DNA from: CAITWD01 sp963842065
GTDB taxonomy: Bacteria > Actinomycetota > Thermoleophilia > Miltoncostaeales > Miltoncostaeaceae
Reading direction: 5' to 3'
Length of the DNA stretch: 64,000 bases
Assembly: GCA_963842065.1 (NCBI GenBank)
Contig: CAWJEW010000007.1
Span: forward strand, 1 to 64,000
The notes under the pieces are model-generated. The model was not told the DNA's origin. It made no database searches and worked only from the letters and a program-made list of their open reading frames with translations. Position numbers and translations under genes: made by a program. Below are positions 43,709 through 52,365 of this stretch, piece after piece (the stretch's first letter is position 1; every line of letters begins with the position of its first letter).

Positions 43709-43924
43709 ATGCCCCAGACCGCGTTGCCCGGACGGCCGTCGCTGACACTGCCGATCTGCCTGGCGATGTGGGTGCTGCGCTCGTACCTGCTGGTCGCCGT
43801 GTGGCTGCTGATCATCGAGGCCGTCGAGTCGTCCGGCGAACGCCGCGGCGACGGTATTCTGAACGGGGACGCCGCGCCGAGCCGCTCCGGCGGCGGCGGC
43901 GCCCGCCAGGAAGGGGCTCCGTGA
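43709..43924 (+). CDS. Small membrane protein resembling the Nramp C-terminal tail
   Basis: The 71-residue product MPQTALPGRPSLTLPICLAMWVLRSYLLVA... parallels the C-terminal tail of the preceding transporter (TMPQLAFLGRPTMSRPVKLAMWTLRIYLVI...): the same order of Met-Pro-Gln, Gly-Arg-Pro, Leu-Ala-Met-Trp and an ending helix. It then adds a Gly/Ser/Arg-rich tail. Its stop overlaps the PPK2 start as GTGA, implying coupling. It is either a remnant of a second Nramp gene or a duplicated tail now used as a single-span subunit. The frame is open further upstream (from 43559). Confidence 0.5.
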   Translation: MPQTALPGRPSLTLPICLAMWVLRSYLLVAVWLLIIEAVESSGERRGDGILNGDAAPSRSGGGGARQEGAP

Positions 43925-44817
43925 GCGATCGCCACGCGTTCATCCGCAACATCATCGCGCCGCTGCGCGTGCATCCGGGCCACCACGTGCACCTCGGCGA
44001 GCAGTGGGACCCCTCCGACACGCTCGGGACGCTGACCAAGGAGTCGGCCGAAGCGCGCCTGGTCGAGGGCGTCGAGCTCCTGGCCGAGTACCAGCAGCGC
44101 CTTGCCGCGCAGAACACGTACGCGGTCTTGTTGATCATCCAGGGCATTGACGCCGCCGGCAAAGACGGCACGATCAAGCACGTCATGAGCGGCGTCAACC
44201 CGCAAGGGGTCGACGTCCATGCCTTCAAGGTCCCCTCGGCAGAGGACCTGAGCCATGACTACCTCTGGCGCTACCAGTGCCGTCTGCCGGCGCGCGGACG
44301 CATCGGGATCTTCAACCGGTCCCATTACGAGGAGGTCGCGGTCGTGCGCGTACACCCGGACCTACTCGCCCACGAGCAGCTGCCCGCACCACGGCCGGGG
44401 AACCACCTGTGGGAGCGCCGCTTCCGGGAGATCAACGACTGGGAGCGGTACCTGACCGACAACGGCATCCGCGTCGTGAAGGTGTTCCTGCACATCTCCC
44501 GCGACGAGCAGCGCCGACGCCTGTTGGACCGGATCGACGATCCGGCGCACAATTGGAAGTTCTCGCCGTCAGACCTCGCCGAGCGCCAGCACTGGGGGGA
44601 GTATCAACAGGCGTTCTCCGAGATGCTCAGCAATACCAGCACCGAGTGGGCACCCTGGTATGTCGTGCCGGCCAACCACAAATGGTTCGCGCGCGCCGCG
44701 ACGGCGAGCGTGCTCGTCAACGCGCTTGACGAGATCGACCCCCAGTATCCCAAGCTCGATACCGCGACACGTGCGCTGATGGCCGACGCTCGGCGCGAGC
44801 TGGCGAACGGCGGCTAG
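43921..44817 (+). CDS. ppk2: Polyphosphate kinase 2 family protein
   Basis: A 298-residue P-loop kinase transferring phosphate between polyphosphate and nucleotides. Features: Walker A GIDAAGKDGTIKHVMSG, the PPK2 segments FKVPSAEDLSHDYLWRYQ and GRIGIFNRSHYEEVAVVRVH (Walker-B-like NRS-HYE), lid-region residues RFREINDWERYLTDNG, and SRDEQRRRLLDRIDDPAHNWKFSPSD followed by PWYVVPANHKWFAR. It starts at GTG overlapping the previous small gene by four bases. One-domain class; whether it prefers AMP, ADP or both is not evident. Polyphosphate binds Mg2+, which fits the neighbouring metal module. Confidence 0.9.
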   Translation: MSDRHAFIRNIIAPLRVHPGHHVHLGEQWDPSDTLGTLTKESAEARLVEGVELLAEYQQRLAAQNTYAVLLIIQGIDAAGKDGTIKHVMSGVNPQGVDVHAFKVPSAEDLSHDYLWRYQCRLPARGRIGIFNRSHYEEVAVVRVHPDLLAHEQLPAPRPGNHLWERRFREINDWERYLTDNGIRVVKVFLHISRDEQRRRLLDRIDDPAHNWKFSPSDLAERQHWGEYQQAFSEMLSNTSTEWAPWYVVPANHKWFARAATASVLVNALDEIDPQYPKLDTATRALMADARRELANGG

Positions 44818-44844
44818 GTCGCCCGCCAGCCCGACCGCGTGCGA

Positions 44845-45162
44845 TTAGAGCGACTGGCCGCCGGTCGAACCGTTCGTGCCGGTCGACCCCGTGGCGCCGG
44901 TCGACCCCGTGGCACCGGTACTCCCTGACGAACCCATGCAGTGACCACCCGAGCCGCTGGGTCCGAAGGCGGTCCGGCCGCCGCCGCTCACGCCCGAGTT
45001 TCCGGTCTCGTGCCACCGCCAACCACCACCCGGTCCGTAGGAACGATCGCCGCCCTGATTGGCGTGCCCGCCCCCCGAGCCGCAAGCCATTGCCGCCGGC
45101 ACGCCAGCGATCCCCAGGACCAGTACCGCGGCCGTACTCACCCGCACCAGCTGCGCCTTCAC
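44845..45162 (-). CDS. Exported Gly/Ser-rich protein with collagen-like tail
   Basis: From GTG (GAGGGGG upstream) the protein has 105 residues: signal peptide KAQLVRVSTAAVLVLGIAG ending AAMAC, which could be a lipobox, then a glycine-rich part (GSGGGHANQGGDRSYGPGGG) and a C-terminal run of Gly-x-Thr-type triplets (GSTGATGSTGATG) encoded by 18-bp tandem repeats. It resembles collagen-like or filament-type surface peptides. Function unknown. Confidence 0.6.
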   Translation of the reverse strand: MKAQLVRVSTAAVLVLGIAGVPAAMACGSGGGHANQGGDRSYGPGGGWRWHETGNSGVSGGGRTAFGPSGSGGHCMGSSGSTGATGSTGATGSTGTNGSTGGQSL

Positions 45163-45365
45163 CGTGTTCCCCCTCACAGTTGACACCGCCCGACCGGCCT
45201 TCGCCGGCGATGGGTGCATCGGCAGCCGTGCACGAAAGGTCAACCCCCCGTCCGGCCAGGCCGCGACGCCACGACAGGTCTTCCCTGCGGCAACAAGGAA
45301 ATCGGCACTGTCGGCGGGAATCAGAAGGCAGTCCCCTGTCGCCCGACCGCAAGGAGCACTGACCG

Positions 45366-45941
45366 GTGTCAACCGTAAGCCCATTGCCCTCCTCCGATCC
45401 GCTCGCGTACGAGTACGCCGGGGCGCTGCGCCGCCTTTGGTGGGTCCCGTTGATCCTCGGGATCTTCTGGGTCATCTTCTCGCTTGTCGTTTTTCGATTT
45501 GATGTCCACTCGGTCACCGCCGTCGGGCTCCTGGTGGGCGTGGTCTTCCTGGTCGCGGGTATCGAGGAGCTCGCCACCTCGACCGCGGTCCGCGGTGGCT
45601 GGCGGTGGCTCCACGCGATCCTCGGCATCGTGCTGCTTGTCGGAGCGATCGTCTCGTTCGTCAACCCGGGCGGCACGTTCCTCGCGCTGGCGGAGATCGT
45701 CGGGTGGCTGCTGCTGTTCAAGGGGCTGTTCGACATCGTGCTCGCGCTCTCGAACCGCAACCTGGAGTTCTGGTGGGTCCGCCTGGTGCTCGGCTTGGTC
45801 GAGCTCGCGCTGGCGTTCCTGGTCTCCGGGGATCTCAATACGAAGGCGCTGTTTGTGCTGATCTTCGTCGGCGCCACCGCGATGCTGCGCGGCGTCGCGC
45901 TGATCGTCGCCGCCTTCCAGCTGCGCTCGCTGGACCAGTAG
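45366..45941 (+). CDS. HdeD family membrane protein
   Basis: The protein has 191 residues with six hydrophobic helices in three pairs, as in HdeD/DUF308 acid-resistance-type proteins: WVPLILGIFWVIFSLVVFRF, AVGLLVGVVFLVAGIEELAT, WLHAILGIVLLVGAIVSFVN, FLALAEIVGWLLLFKGLFDI, WVRLVLGLVELALAFLVSG and ALFVLIFVGATAMLRGVALI. GTG start with AAGGAG ten bases upstream. Its role in Actinobacteria is unproven. Confidence 0.82.
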   Translation: MSTVSPLPSSDPLAYEYAGALRRLWWVPLILGIFWVIFSLVVFRFDVHSVTAVGLLVGVVFLVAGIEELATSTAVRGGWRWLHAILGIVLLVGAIVSFVNPGGTFLALAEIVGWLLLFKGLFDIVLALSNRNLEFWWVRLVLGLVELALAFLVSGDLNTKALFVLIFVGATAMLRGVALIVAAFQLRSLDQ

Positions 45942-46003
45942 CCATACGCATCGCGGTGCGGCCCGACGGCTGTGCCGCGACGCGTGATCCCGGAGCTGCC
46001 TCG

Positions 46004-46453
46004 ATGATCCGACCGTCGATCGAATGTTGGCTGGTCCGGCGCGCGCCGACGGGCGCACTGGTACTGCTCCTGCATGCCCCGGATGCGCCCGGCAAACACC
46101 CGCCCCTGTGGCAGCCGGTGTCCGGCGGCATCGAGCCAGGCGAGGACGTGCGCTCGGCGTGCTGCCGCGAAGTGCGCGAGGAAGCGGGGCTCGGTGTCGG
46201 GCCCCACGAGCTCGTGTGCGCGATCGATCAGATCACGATCGCCGCCAGGCCGGGCCTGACGCTCGACAAGACGGTGTTCGCCGCAATCGCCCCGGACGGC
46301 GAGGTTCAGATCGACACCCGTGAGCACGACGGCCACGAGTGGGTTCCGCTGGAGGCGGTCGCAGAGCGACTGCACTGGGACAGCCACCGGACCACCTGGG
46401 CCCGGGTCGCAGCCGTTATCCGGACGTTCGGGCCCGCCCCGCCCGCGGCGTAA
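46004..46453 (+). CDS. NUDIX hydrolase
   Basis: A 149-residue enzyme with a complete NUDIX box, GGIEPGEDVRSACCREVREEAGL, preceded by PPLWQPVSGG. The family hydrolyses nucleoside diphosphates linked to another group. Similarity in layout to dihydroneopterin triphosphate/dATP pyrophosphohydrolases (short N-terminal strand IECWLVRRAPTGALVLLLHA, C-terminal LEAVAERLHWDSHRTTWARV) suggests a nucleotide substrate. It overlaps the 3' end of the nth gene on the other strand by 38 bases. Confidence 0.88.
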   Translation: MIRPSIECWLVRRAPTGALVLLLHAPDAPGKHPPLWQPVSGGIEPGEDVRSACCREVREEAGLGVGPHELVCAIDQITIAARPGLTLDKTVFAAIAPDGEVQIDTREHDGHEWVPLEAVAERLHWDSHRTTWARVAAVIRTFGPAPPAA

Positions 46454-47102
46454 CGCGCGAAGGACACCACTCGGCGAAGATGCAGGCCCCGCAGCGGGGA
46501 GCGCGCGCGGTACAGACCTGGCGCCCGTGATAGATCAGGCGCATCGACGTCTCGCTCCACTCGCCGCATGGCCAGAGCGCGGCCAGGTCGCGCTCGACGC
46601 GCACCGGGTCGGTGGACGCCGTGAGTCCGAGGCGCCGCGACAGGCGCAGCACGTGCGTGTCGACCGCGATCCCCGGCGTCCCGAAGCCATGCCCGAGGAT
46701 CACGTTGGCGGTCTTGCGACCGACGCCCGGCAGGGTCACCAGGTCTTCCATCCGCCGTGGCACCTCGCCGCCGAAGCGGCCAACGACGGCCTGGGCCATG
46801 CCGATCAGGTTCCGCGCCTTGGCCCGAAAGAACCCGGTTGAGTAGATGAGACGCTCGATCTCGCCGGGATCTGCCGCCGCCATCGCCGCGGCGTCGGGGG
46901 CATAGGCAAACAGCGCCGGCGTGACCTGATTGACGCGGGCGTCCGTGCACTGGGCCGAAAGGATGATCGCGACCAGAAGCTGGAAGGGGGTCCGGTGGTC
47001 GAGTGGGACGGCAACGTCAGGGTAGGCCTGACGCAGGCCCTCGACGACGGCCCGGGCCCGGGCGCGCGGCGAGCGTGGGCCTCGTGGCGGAGCGGCAGCC
47101 AC
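46416..47102 (-). CDS. nth: Endonuclease III
   Basis: Base-excision repair glycosylase/AP lyase. The 228-residue product carries the helix-hairpin-helix LPGVGRKTANVILG with the catalytic Lys, the catalytic Asp in AVDTHVLRLSRRLG, and four cysteines for the [4Fe-4S] cluster (C-x6-C-x2-C-x5-C: CTARAPRCGACIFAEWC). Start GTG, one base after the preceding stop. It is the last gene of a four-gene operon. Confidence 0.93.
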   Translation of the reverse strand: MAAAPPRGPRSPRARARAVVEGLRQAYPDVAVPLDHRTPFQLLVAIILSAQCTDARVNQVTPALFAYAPDAAAMAAADPGEIERLIYSTGFFRAKARNLIGMAQAVVGRFGGEVPRRMEDLVTLPGVGRKTANVILGHGFGTPGIAVDTHVLRLSRRLGLTASTDPVRVERDLAALWPCGEWSETSMRLIYHGRQVCTARAPRCGACIFAEWCPSRVTPRAGRARTSG

Positions 47103-47103
47103 C

Positions 47104-47463
47104 CTACACACCCTGCGTGTCGTCGATCCCGAGCGCCCGGTGCAGCCGCTGGGCGAAGCGGATCCCGTCGACGATCGCCGCCTGGGCTTCGGCGGGCGTG
47201 CGCCGCGGCGCCCCAAGCCAGCCCTCGAGCCAGAGCTTCGCGCGCGCATGGTCGGCCGCCGCCCCGCCGACACGTGCCGCGAAGACATAGGTTCGGGCGA
47301 AATCCAGCGCCTGGGGATCGGGGTCCTCGGCGACGACGAGCGCGGCCATGCGGGCCGGCACCGACGCGGGCGGCGTTGCGGGTGTCAGCTCGCGCGCGAG
47401 CGCCTGGAGTCCCGCGAGCGCCGCACGGTGGGCCGCGACGAGTGCCCGCCCCTCGTCGGTCAC
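47104..47463 (-). CDS. Small helical protein in the nth operon
   Basis: A 119-residue protein starting GTG (GTGA overlap with the reductase gene): TDEGRALVAAHRAALAGLQA ... AALVVAEDPDPQALDFARTY ... HARAKLWLEGWLGAPRRTPA ... IVDGIRFAQRLHRALGIDD. It is rich in Ala helices and has no recognised motif. The tight spacing on both sides indicates a real, co-translated gene. Confidence 0.65.
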   Translation of the reverse strand: MTDEGRALVAAHRAALAGLQALARELTPATPPASVPARMAALVVAEDPDPQALDFARTYVFAARVGGAAADHARAKLWLEGWLGAPRRTPAEAQAAIVDGIRFAQRLHRALGIDDTQGV

Positions 47464-48239
47464 CCCTGCACCTCGTAGCGCACAAACAGGAACCCGTCGG
47501 CCTCGAGCACCGCTACGACCATCAGGCGCCGCGGCGGGACCAGAAGCGCACCCGGAAGGACGCGCTGCGCACCGCCGGCGACAAGCAGCGGCGAGATCGC
47601 AATGCAGACCTCGTCCAGCAGATCGGCCTGGGCGAGCTGGGCGAACAATCCCGGGCCGCCCTCGCACAAGACGCTGTCGTGGCCCGCGCGGGCGAGCTCG
47701 GCGAGGACTTCGTCGAGCGCCACGTGGCCGGTCCCGGCGACGATCAGCGGCCCGGCGGCCCGGGCGGCCGCCCGGGCGTGCTCGGGCGCATCGCTGGGCG
47801 CCGCCACGACCGTGGGAGCCTCGGCCTGCGTAAAGAGGGAGCTGGTCCAGTCGAGCTCGAGCGAGCGTGAGATGACGACAATCGGGGCAACCGGTGTCTG
47901 CCCACGCGCCAGGCGCGCCTCACGAACCCCCGGCCGCGGACGCATTGGGCCGTAGTTGTCGGCCCGCACCGTGCCGGCCCCGACGAGGACCGCGTCGGCA
48001 ATCCCGCGCAGCGCGTGGAACACCTCGCGGTCGGCGGCCCCGGAGAGACCCTTGGATTCGCTCGCCATCGCGGTCGCCCCGTCGACGCTCGCGACAACGT
48101 TGATCATCACCCACGGCCGCTCGCCCCGCGGAGACCGCGGGGCCCCGACGAACCCCGCCAGGGGCCCGGCGGCGTCCTCGTCGCCGATCAGGAGGCGAAA
48201 CCGCGGGGGCTCTGCCGGGCGCCGGCCGGCGCTGGTCAT
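47460..48239 (-). CDS. Pyrimidine reductase family protein (RibD C-terminal/DHFR-like)
   Basis: A 259-residue protein of the RibD C-terminal reductase family, which uses NADPH to reduce pyrimidine intermediates of riboflavin synthesis or related substrates. It shows VMINVVASVDGATAMASESKGLSGAADREVFHALRGIADAVLVGAGTVRADNYGP, PIVVISRSLELDW, VLAELARAGHDSVLCEGGPGLFAQL and DEVCIAISPLLVAGG. There are no other rib genes here. It lies second in the LOG-nth operon and so may serve a non-riboflavin reaction. Confidence 0.88.
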   Translation of the reverse strand: MTSAGRRPAEPPRFRLLIGDEDAAGPLAGFVGAPRSPRGERPWVMINVVASVDGATAMASESKGLSGAADREVFHALRGIADAVLVGAGTVRADNYGPMRPRPGVREARLARGQTPVAPIVVISRSLELDWTSSLFTQAEAPTVVAAPSDAPEHARAAARAAGPLIVAGTGHVALDEVLAELARAGHDSVLCEGGPGLFAQLAQADLLDEVCIAISPLLVAGGAQRVLPGALLVPPRRLMVVAVLEADGFLFVRYEVQG

Positions 48240-49003
48240 CGGGACCGACCCGGCGGAACGTCGTGCTCCAGACGCACGAAGACCTCGCAGACCTCTTCGG
48301 GTGTGTCGAGAATGTTCATGAGCGTGAGGTCCTCGGGGTCGATCATCCCGTCCGCCAGCAGGCGCTTGCGCATCCACGCGACCAGGTCGTTCCAGTATTC
48401 GCTGCCGTAAAGGACCAACGGGAAGCCGCGCGTCTTGCCGGTCTGGATCAGCGTCAGGGCCTCGAACAGCTCGTCCATGGTCCCGAAGCCACCCGGGAAC
48501 ACCACGAATCCCTCGGAGTACTTGACGAACATCGTCTTGCGCACGAAGAAGTAGCGGAAATCGATCTGCAGGGTCACGTACTCGTTCGCGTGCTGCTCGT
48601 GCGGGAGCTCGATGTTGCACCCGATCGACGTGCCGCCGGCCTCGAATGCCCCCCGGTTGGCCGCTTCCATCACGCCGGGGCCGCCGCCGGTGATCACCCC
48701 CAGGCCGGCTTCGGCCAGACCGCGACCGACTGCCTGCGCCGCGGTGTAAAACGGGTCACCCTCGCGCACGCGACTCGAGCCGAACACGCTGACACAATGC
48801 CCGACACGGGCCAGCGCATCGAACCCGTCGACGAACTCGCCGAGAATGCGCAGAGCCCGCCACGGATCGGTGTGGACGAACTCGCTGTCGCGCTCACGCT
48901 GCAGCACGCCTTCGTCGGCGTTGCCCATCTGCTCGAGCGCCTTGCCGCGCACGGTCAGGCGACCGCGCCGTCCGTTCTTGGGCTTCCGGTCAGAATTCGC
49001 CAT
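48236..49003 (-). CDS. LOG family protein (nucleoside 5'-monophosphate phosphoribohydrolase-like)
   Basis: A 255-residue protein with the LOG motifs VSVFGSSRVREGDPFYTAAQ, VITGGGPGVMEAANRGAFEAGG and the nucleotide-binding PGGFGTMDELFEALTLIQTGK. LOG proteins release bases from nucleoside monophosphates, activating cytokinins in plants and their associates; in bacteria the substrate may be purine nucleotides. Start ATG with GGAGG five bases upstream. First gene of the operon. Confidence 0.9.
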   Translation of the reverse strand: MANSDRKPKNGRRGRLTVRGKALEQMGNADEGVLQRERDSEFVHTDPWRALRILGEFVDGFDALARVGHCVSVFGSSRVREGDPFYTAAQAVGRGLAEAGLGVITGGGPGVMEAANRGAFEAGGTSIGCNIELPHEQHANEYVTLQIDFRYFFVRKTMFVKYSEGFVVFPGGFGTMDELFEALTLIQTGKTRGFPLVLYGSEYWNDLVAWMRKRLLADGMIDPEDLTLMNILDTPEEVCEVFVRLEHDVPPGRSR

Positions 49004-49102
49004 GGTTCCTCCGGGTCGGGGCGTCTGCGCCTGCACAGTCCATCACATCGCCCCGCCCATGCCCTCGGCAGCGTGCCGCCACGACCAGCAGAATGCAGGA
49101 CG

Positions 49103-49570
49103 ATGTCCCGCATCGCGATCTTCCCCAAGGATGAGCACTTCATGCGGCTGGCGCTCCGCGAGGCCGTCGCTGCGGGCGAGCACGGCGACGTGCCGGTCGG
49201 CGCCGTCGTGGTCCGCGACGGGGAGGTCGTCGGCACCGGTCGCAATGAACGCGAGCTGCGCGGCGATCCGACCGCCCACGCGGAGATACTGGCACTGCGC
49301 GCGGCGGCGTTGACGCTCGGAGGCTGGCGACTGTCGGGAGCGGTGCTCTACGTGACGCTCGAGCCGTGCCCGATGTGTGCGGGCGCGATCCAGCAGGCCC
49401 GGATCGCGCGAACGGTCTACGGAGCGCCCGACCAGAAGCTCGGCGCAGCCGGCAGCGTGATCAACGTCTTGGGCGATCCGCGCCTCTTGCACCTCGTCGA
49501 GGTTCAGGGAGGCGTCTTAGCCAACGAATCTCTGGCCGTGCTCCAGCGCTTCTTCGACGAGCGGCGCTAA
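49103..49570 (+). CDS. tadA: tRNA adenosine deaminase
   Basis: Converts adenosine 34 of tRNA-Arg(ACG) to inosine. The 155-residue product has both zinc-site motifs: PTAHAEILALRAAA with the catalytic Glu and LEPCPMCAGAIQQARI with the two cysteines, plus the substrate region KLGAAGSVINVLGDPRLLHL. The longer upstream frame is antisense to the LOG gene and is not used. Other cytidine/guanine deaminases are less likely, since PCPMC with this spacing and length is typical of TadA. Confidence 0.9.
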   Translation: MSRIAIFPKDEHFMRLALREAVAAGEHGDVPVGAVVVRDGEVVGTGRNERELRGDPTAHAEILALRAAALTLGGWRLSGAVLYVTLEPCPMCAGAIQQARIARTVYGAPDQKLGAAGSVINVLGDPRLLHLVEVQGGVLANESLAVLQRFFDERR

Positions 49571-49993
49571 GCAGCCGACCCAGGATCGATCCCCTAATCG
49601 CGTCGAGGGTCTGCTGATCGAAGGTCACGATGTCGGCGTGAATCCCGCCATTTGTCGGACGCGCAGAGGCGGCCAACTCGCGATCCAGGGACTGCGGTGC
49701 GGCAACGTTCGGCGTACGATCCCCCGCCGCAGTGCGCGGGCACCGTCTGCATCACCGACCCGGTGGCGGTTGGCCGCGTCCCGGAACCGGCCTGCGTCGT
49801 CGCGCCCTCGCCGCAGGGGTGGTCCGAACGATGCGAAGGGCAGCGAATCGTTGGCACCGCGACATCGATCGCGGACCGCCGCACCTGCCTGCCGCCACCG
49901 GACGCGCTCGGTCGCTCGCGCGCGCGAGCGACATCGCGGTGAGAGCCCCCGAATGGGGCCCTCACGCGGGAGATGCGCACCGGACGGGTGCAG
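49571..49993. other. Gene-poor region 3' of tadA
   Basis: Open frames on both strands are Arg/Pro-rich without motifs. It ends at the tRNA-Ser fragment. Confidence 0.35.
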
Positions 49994-50053
49994 CGGAGGA
50001 GGGGGATTTGAACCCCCGTCGGACCCTGAAGCCCGAAACGGTTTTCGAGACCG
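49994..50053 (-). repeat. tRNA-Ser(CGA) 3' portion (attachment-site-like)
   Basis: On the minus strand: 3' part of the anticodon arm with loop CTCGAAAA, long variable arm, T arm GGGGG-TTCAAAT-CCCCC and acceptor end. It differs from the complete tRNA-Ser(CGA) at 55075 by three substitutions and one missing base over about 60 bases. The 5' half of the gene is replaced by unrelated sequence. Orientation agrees with an element integrated at the tRNA 3' end. Confidence 0.7.
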
Positions 50054-50721
50054 TGCCGCGATCTCAAAACGTGGCCTGGCACTCGCGTGCTCATGAGCAC
50101 CGGCGCAGTCCTGTAGCAGGTTCGTATCCCGTACAGTGCGTGGCGGCGACGAGTAGCAGGTGCACGTCCGGCGAGGTGCACGAACGGGTCGGTCACGTCG
50201 CCGAAGCCCAGCACCGGGCGGTGCGTCTTTCGGCGCGGCGTCGAGGCGCTGCGGCACGTTGGGCGTCGAGGACGTCGGCGGCGAGGCGGCGCGAGAGGCC
50301 CGCCAGATTGCCCGTGCCGGGTGGTGGCGCCCCGCTGACCCGGCGGAGTGTGGCGGCGAGCTCGCGGACCGCACGGCGGCTCAGACGGCGGCCAGCGAGC
50401 GCCTCGGGGCAACTCGACCTGCGGATCCGGCTGCGACACACTCGGAGTCGCTCGGGCGGGGGCGGCCCGTCAAGGTGACTTGAACCGTCCGAGGGTGTGA
50501 CGACATGCATCTCCACTCGGTCGCCGGCTGCTTGCTGTTCGTGATGGCCGCCTGCGAAGGCTGCGTGGATTGCATGGCCCCTGGGTCTCGGGGCACCAGC
50601 AATGACGACGGTTCAACCTCGGCTCGCAAGCCGTTCGGGATGATCCATTCCCGACCGAGGTCACGGCAGGAATGGACAGAAAATCTGCGTGGGCCGCACG
50701 TGGGTGAGCCGGCGCCTCAGG
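50054..50721. other. Gene-poor region between tRNA-Ser fragment and enoyl-CoA hydratase
   Basis: About 670 bases with only Arg/Ala-rich overlapping frames on both strands; nothing supported. Confidence 0.35.
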
Positions 50722-51495
50722 CTAGCGGCCGACCCATGTTGCCGGCCGCTTCTCCAGGAACGAGGCCATCCCCTCCTGCGCGTCGGCTGTCTGGCTGGTA
50801 CCCGCCATGACCTCGACCGCGTAGCTGTACGCTTGGGCTTGGTCCATGCCGAGCTGCGTGTAGAAGGCTTGCTTGCCGATCGCCTTGGACATGGCACTGC
50901 CCCGCGTCGCCCGCTCCAAGAGGTCCAAGGTTGTGGACGCCAACTGGTCGGCGGGCACCACCCGGTTGACCAGGCCCCACTGCAGGGCCGTCTCGGCGTC
51001 GATGGTGTCGCCGGTGAGGGCCATCTCCATGGCTTGTTTGCGGCCGATCGCGCGGCTCACCGCGACCAGTGGCGTGTGACAGAACCAGCCGCCCTTGCCG
51101 CCCGGGGTGGCGAACCCGGCATCCTCCGCGGCTACGGCCAGATCGCAGCTGGCCACCAGCTGACAGCCGGCGGCTGTGGCCAGTCCGTGTACCCGTGCCA
51201 CCACTGGCTGAGGGAGTCGCTGCATCGTGCTCATCAGTTCCGTGCAGGTCCACAACAGCTCCCGCATGGCGACCAGATCCGCACCGGCCATATCCGAGAA
51301 ATCGTGCCCGGCCGAGAACACCGGTCCGTTGCCGGCCACGATCACGCCCCGGGCGTCGCTCTGCCCGACCTGGCGGAACGCGGCGATGAGCTCTTGCATG
51401 TGCGCGACCGACAGTGCGTTGCGACGCTCCGGGCGGTTCATCGCAATGGTGACGAATGGACCGTCCCGCTCGACAAGAATCATCTCGAAGCCCAC
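50722..51495 (-). CDS. Enoyl-CoA hydratase/isomerase family protein
   Basis: A 257-residue crotonase-fold enzyme. Typical segments are VTIAMNRPERRNALSVAHMQ, the oxyanion-hole loop NGPVFSAGHDFSDMAG, HGLATAAGCQLVASCDLAVA and the catalytic area GKGGWFCHTPLVAVSRAIGR, ending with a C-terminal helical part. The acid/base Glu positions of classical hydratases are not obvious (FATPGGKGGWFCHT), so it belongs to the ECHDC3-like side group rather than true beta-oxidation hydratases. It stands alone within the tRNA-Ser-bounded segment. Confidence 0.85.
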   Translation of the reverse strand: MGFEMILVERDGPFVTIAMNRPERRNALSVAHMQELIAAFRQVGQSDARGVIVAGNGPVFSAGHDFSDMAGADLVAMRELLWTCTELMSTMQRLPQPVVARVHGLATAAGCQLVASCDLAVAAEDAGFATPGGKGGWFCHTPLVAVSRAIGRKQAMEMALTGDTIDAETALQWGLVNRVVPADQLASTTLDLLERATRGSAMSKAIGKQAFYTQLGMDQAQAYSYAVEVMAGTSQTADAQEGMASFLEKRPATWVGR

Positions 51496-51858
51496 GCGCC
51501 ACCTTCTTCCTCATGCGGACGGGCTACCGGTAAGCCTGGGAGCCTACTAGATGAGCGATTGGGCGGCGAGCGCCGACTGCAAGGCATTACTGGCCGAGAG
51601 GTCGATGCGGCGCTGCGAACTGCACCGTGGCCCCGGACCGCAGCGGAGTCTGACCTCGACGCAGCGGCTGGTGCCTCAGCGCAACGCTCGGCCGACCGCG
51701 TTCGCCACTTGGCCGCCCAGATTTCGTTGACCTCCTCACGCCAGGCGCGGCTGATGCGATGGCGTGATCGGCACCGCATCGAGGCCATTCGACGAGAACC
51801 TCCGCGGGGCGTGGGTCACTACTTGGACGTCGCCCGGCGCGAACGTGATAATCGTGTG
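51496..51858. other. Intergenic region before the CoA-binding/metY pair
   Basis: Divergent spacer that should hold promoters for both units; no supported gene. Confidence 0.35.
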
Positions 51859-52365
51859 ATGTCCGTTGCCCAGTTCGCCGGTATGTCGTCGGGAGCACCC
51901 TCTGATGAGGTGCGGCGCATCCTGCTTGGATACCGGCGCATCGCCGTGGTCGGGTTGTCGCCAAACCCCGCTCGACCGAGCTACCGGGCAATGGTGCACA
52001 TGCGCGCCAGCGGTTACGAGATCATCCCGGTGAACCCGGCGGCCGCCGAAGTGTTTGGCATCCCGAGTGCGCCGACGCTTGCAGATGCCGCGGCTCGCGG
52101 ACCCCTGGAGATCGTCGACATCTTCCGCCGCCCCGAAGAGATCCCCGCCATTGTCGATGAGGCGATCGAGTTGGGCGCACGGGTGATCTGGATGCAACTT
52201 GGCCTCGTCAATTTGGAATCCGCGGCGCGGGCGCGTGCGGCGGGCCTCGAGGTGGTGATGGATCGTTGCATCAAGATGGAGCATTGCCGGTTTTTCGGCG
52301 GTCTTAATGTGGTCGGGCTGTCAACCGGCGTGATCTCCGCGCGTCGTATGGGATCGGCAAAGTGA
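51859..52365 (+). CDS. CoA-binding protein
   Basis: A 168-residue Rossmann-fold protein: RRIAVVGLSPNPARPSYRAM, EIIPVNPAAAEVFGIPSAPT, LEIVDIFRRPEEIPAIVDEA, VIWMQLGLVNLESAARARAA and VVMDRCIKMEHCRFFGG, the pattern of the succinyl-CoA-synthetase-like CoA-binding family. A second ATG at 51883 would shorten it by eight residues. It overlaps metY by four bases; this pairing recurs in bacteria and suggests a role in sulfur amino acid metabolism. Confidence 0.87.
   Translation: MSVAQFAGMSSGAPSDEVRRILLGYRRIAVVGLSPNPARPSYRAMVHMRASGYEIIPVNPAAAEVFGIPSAPTLADAAARGPLEIVDIFRRPEEIPAIVDEAIELGARVIWMQLGLVNLESAARARAAGLEVVMDRCIKMEHCRFFGGLNVVGLSTGVISARRMGSAK

Noticed and set aside
44881..44916. CRISPR-like short repeats
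   Set aside because: Two 18-bp units without spacers, in frame, coding for Gly-x-Thr triplets of a secreted protein.
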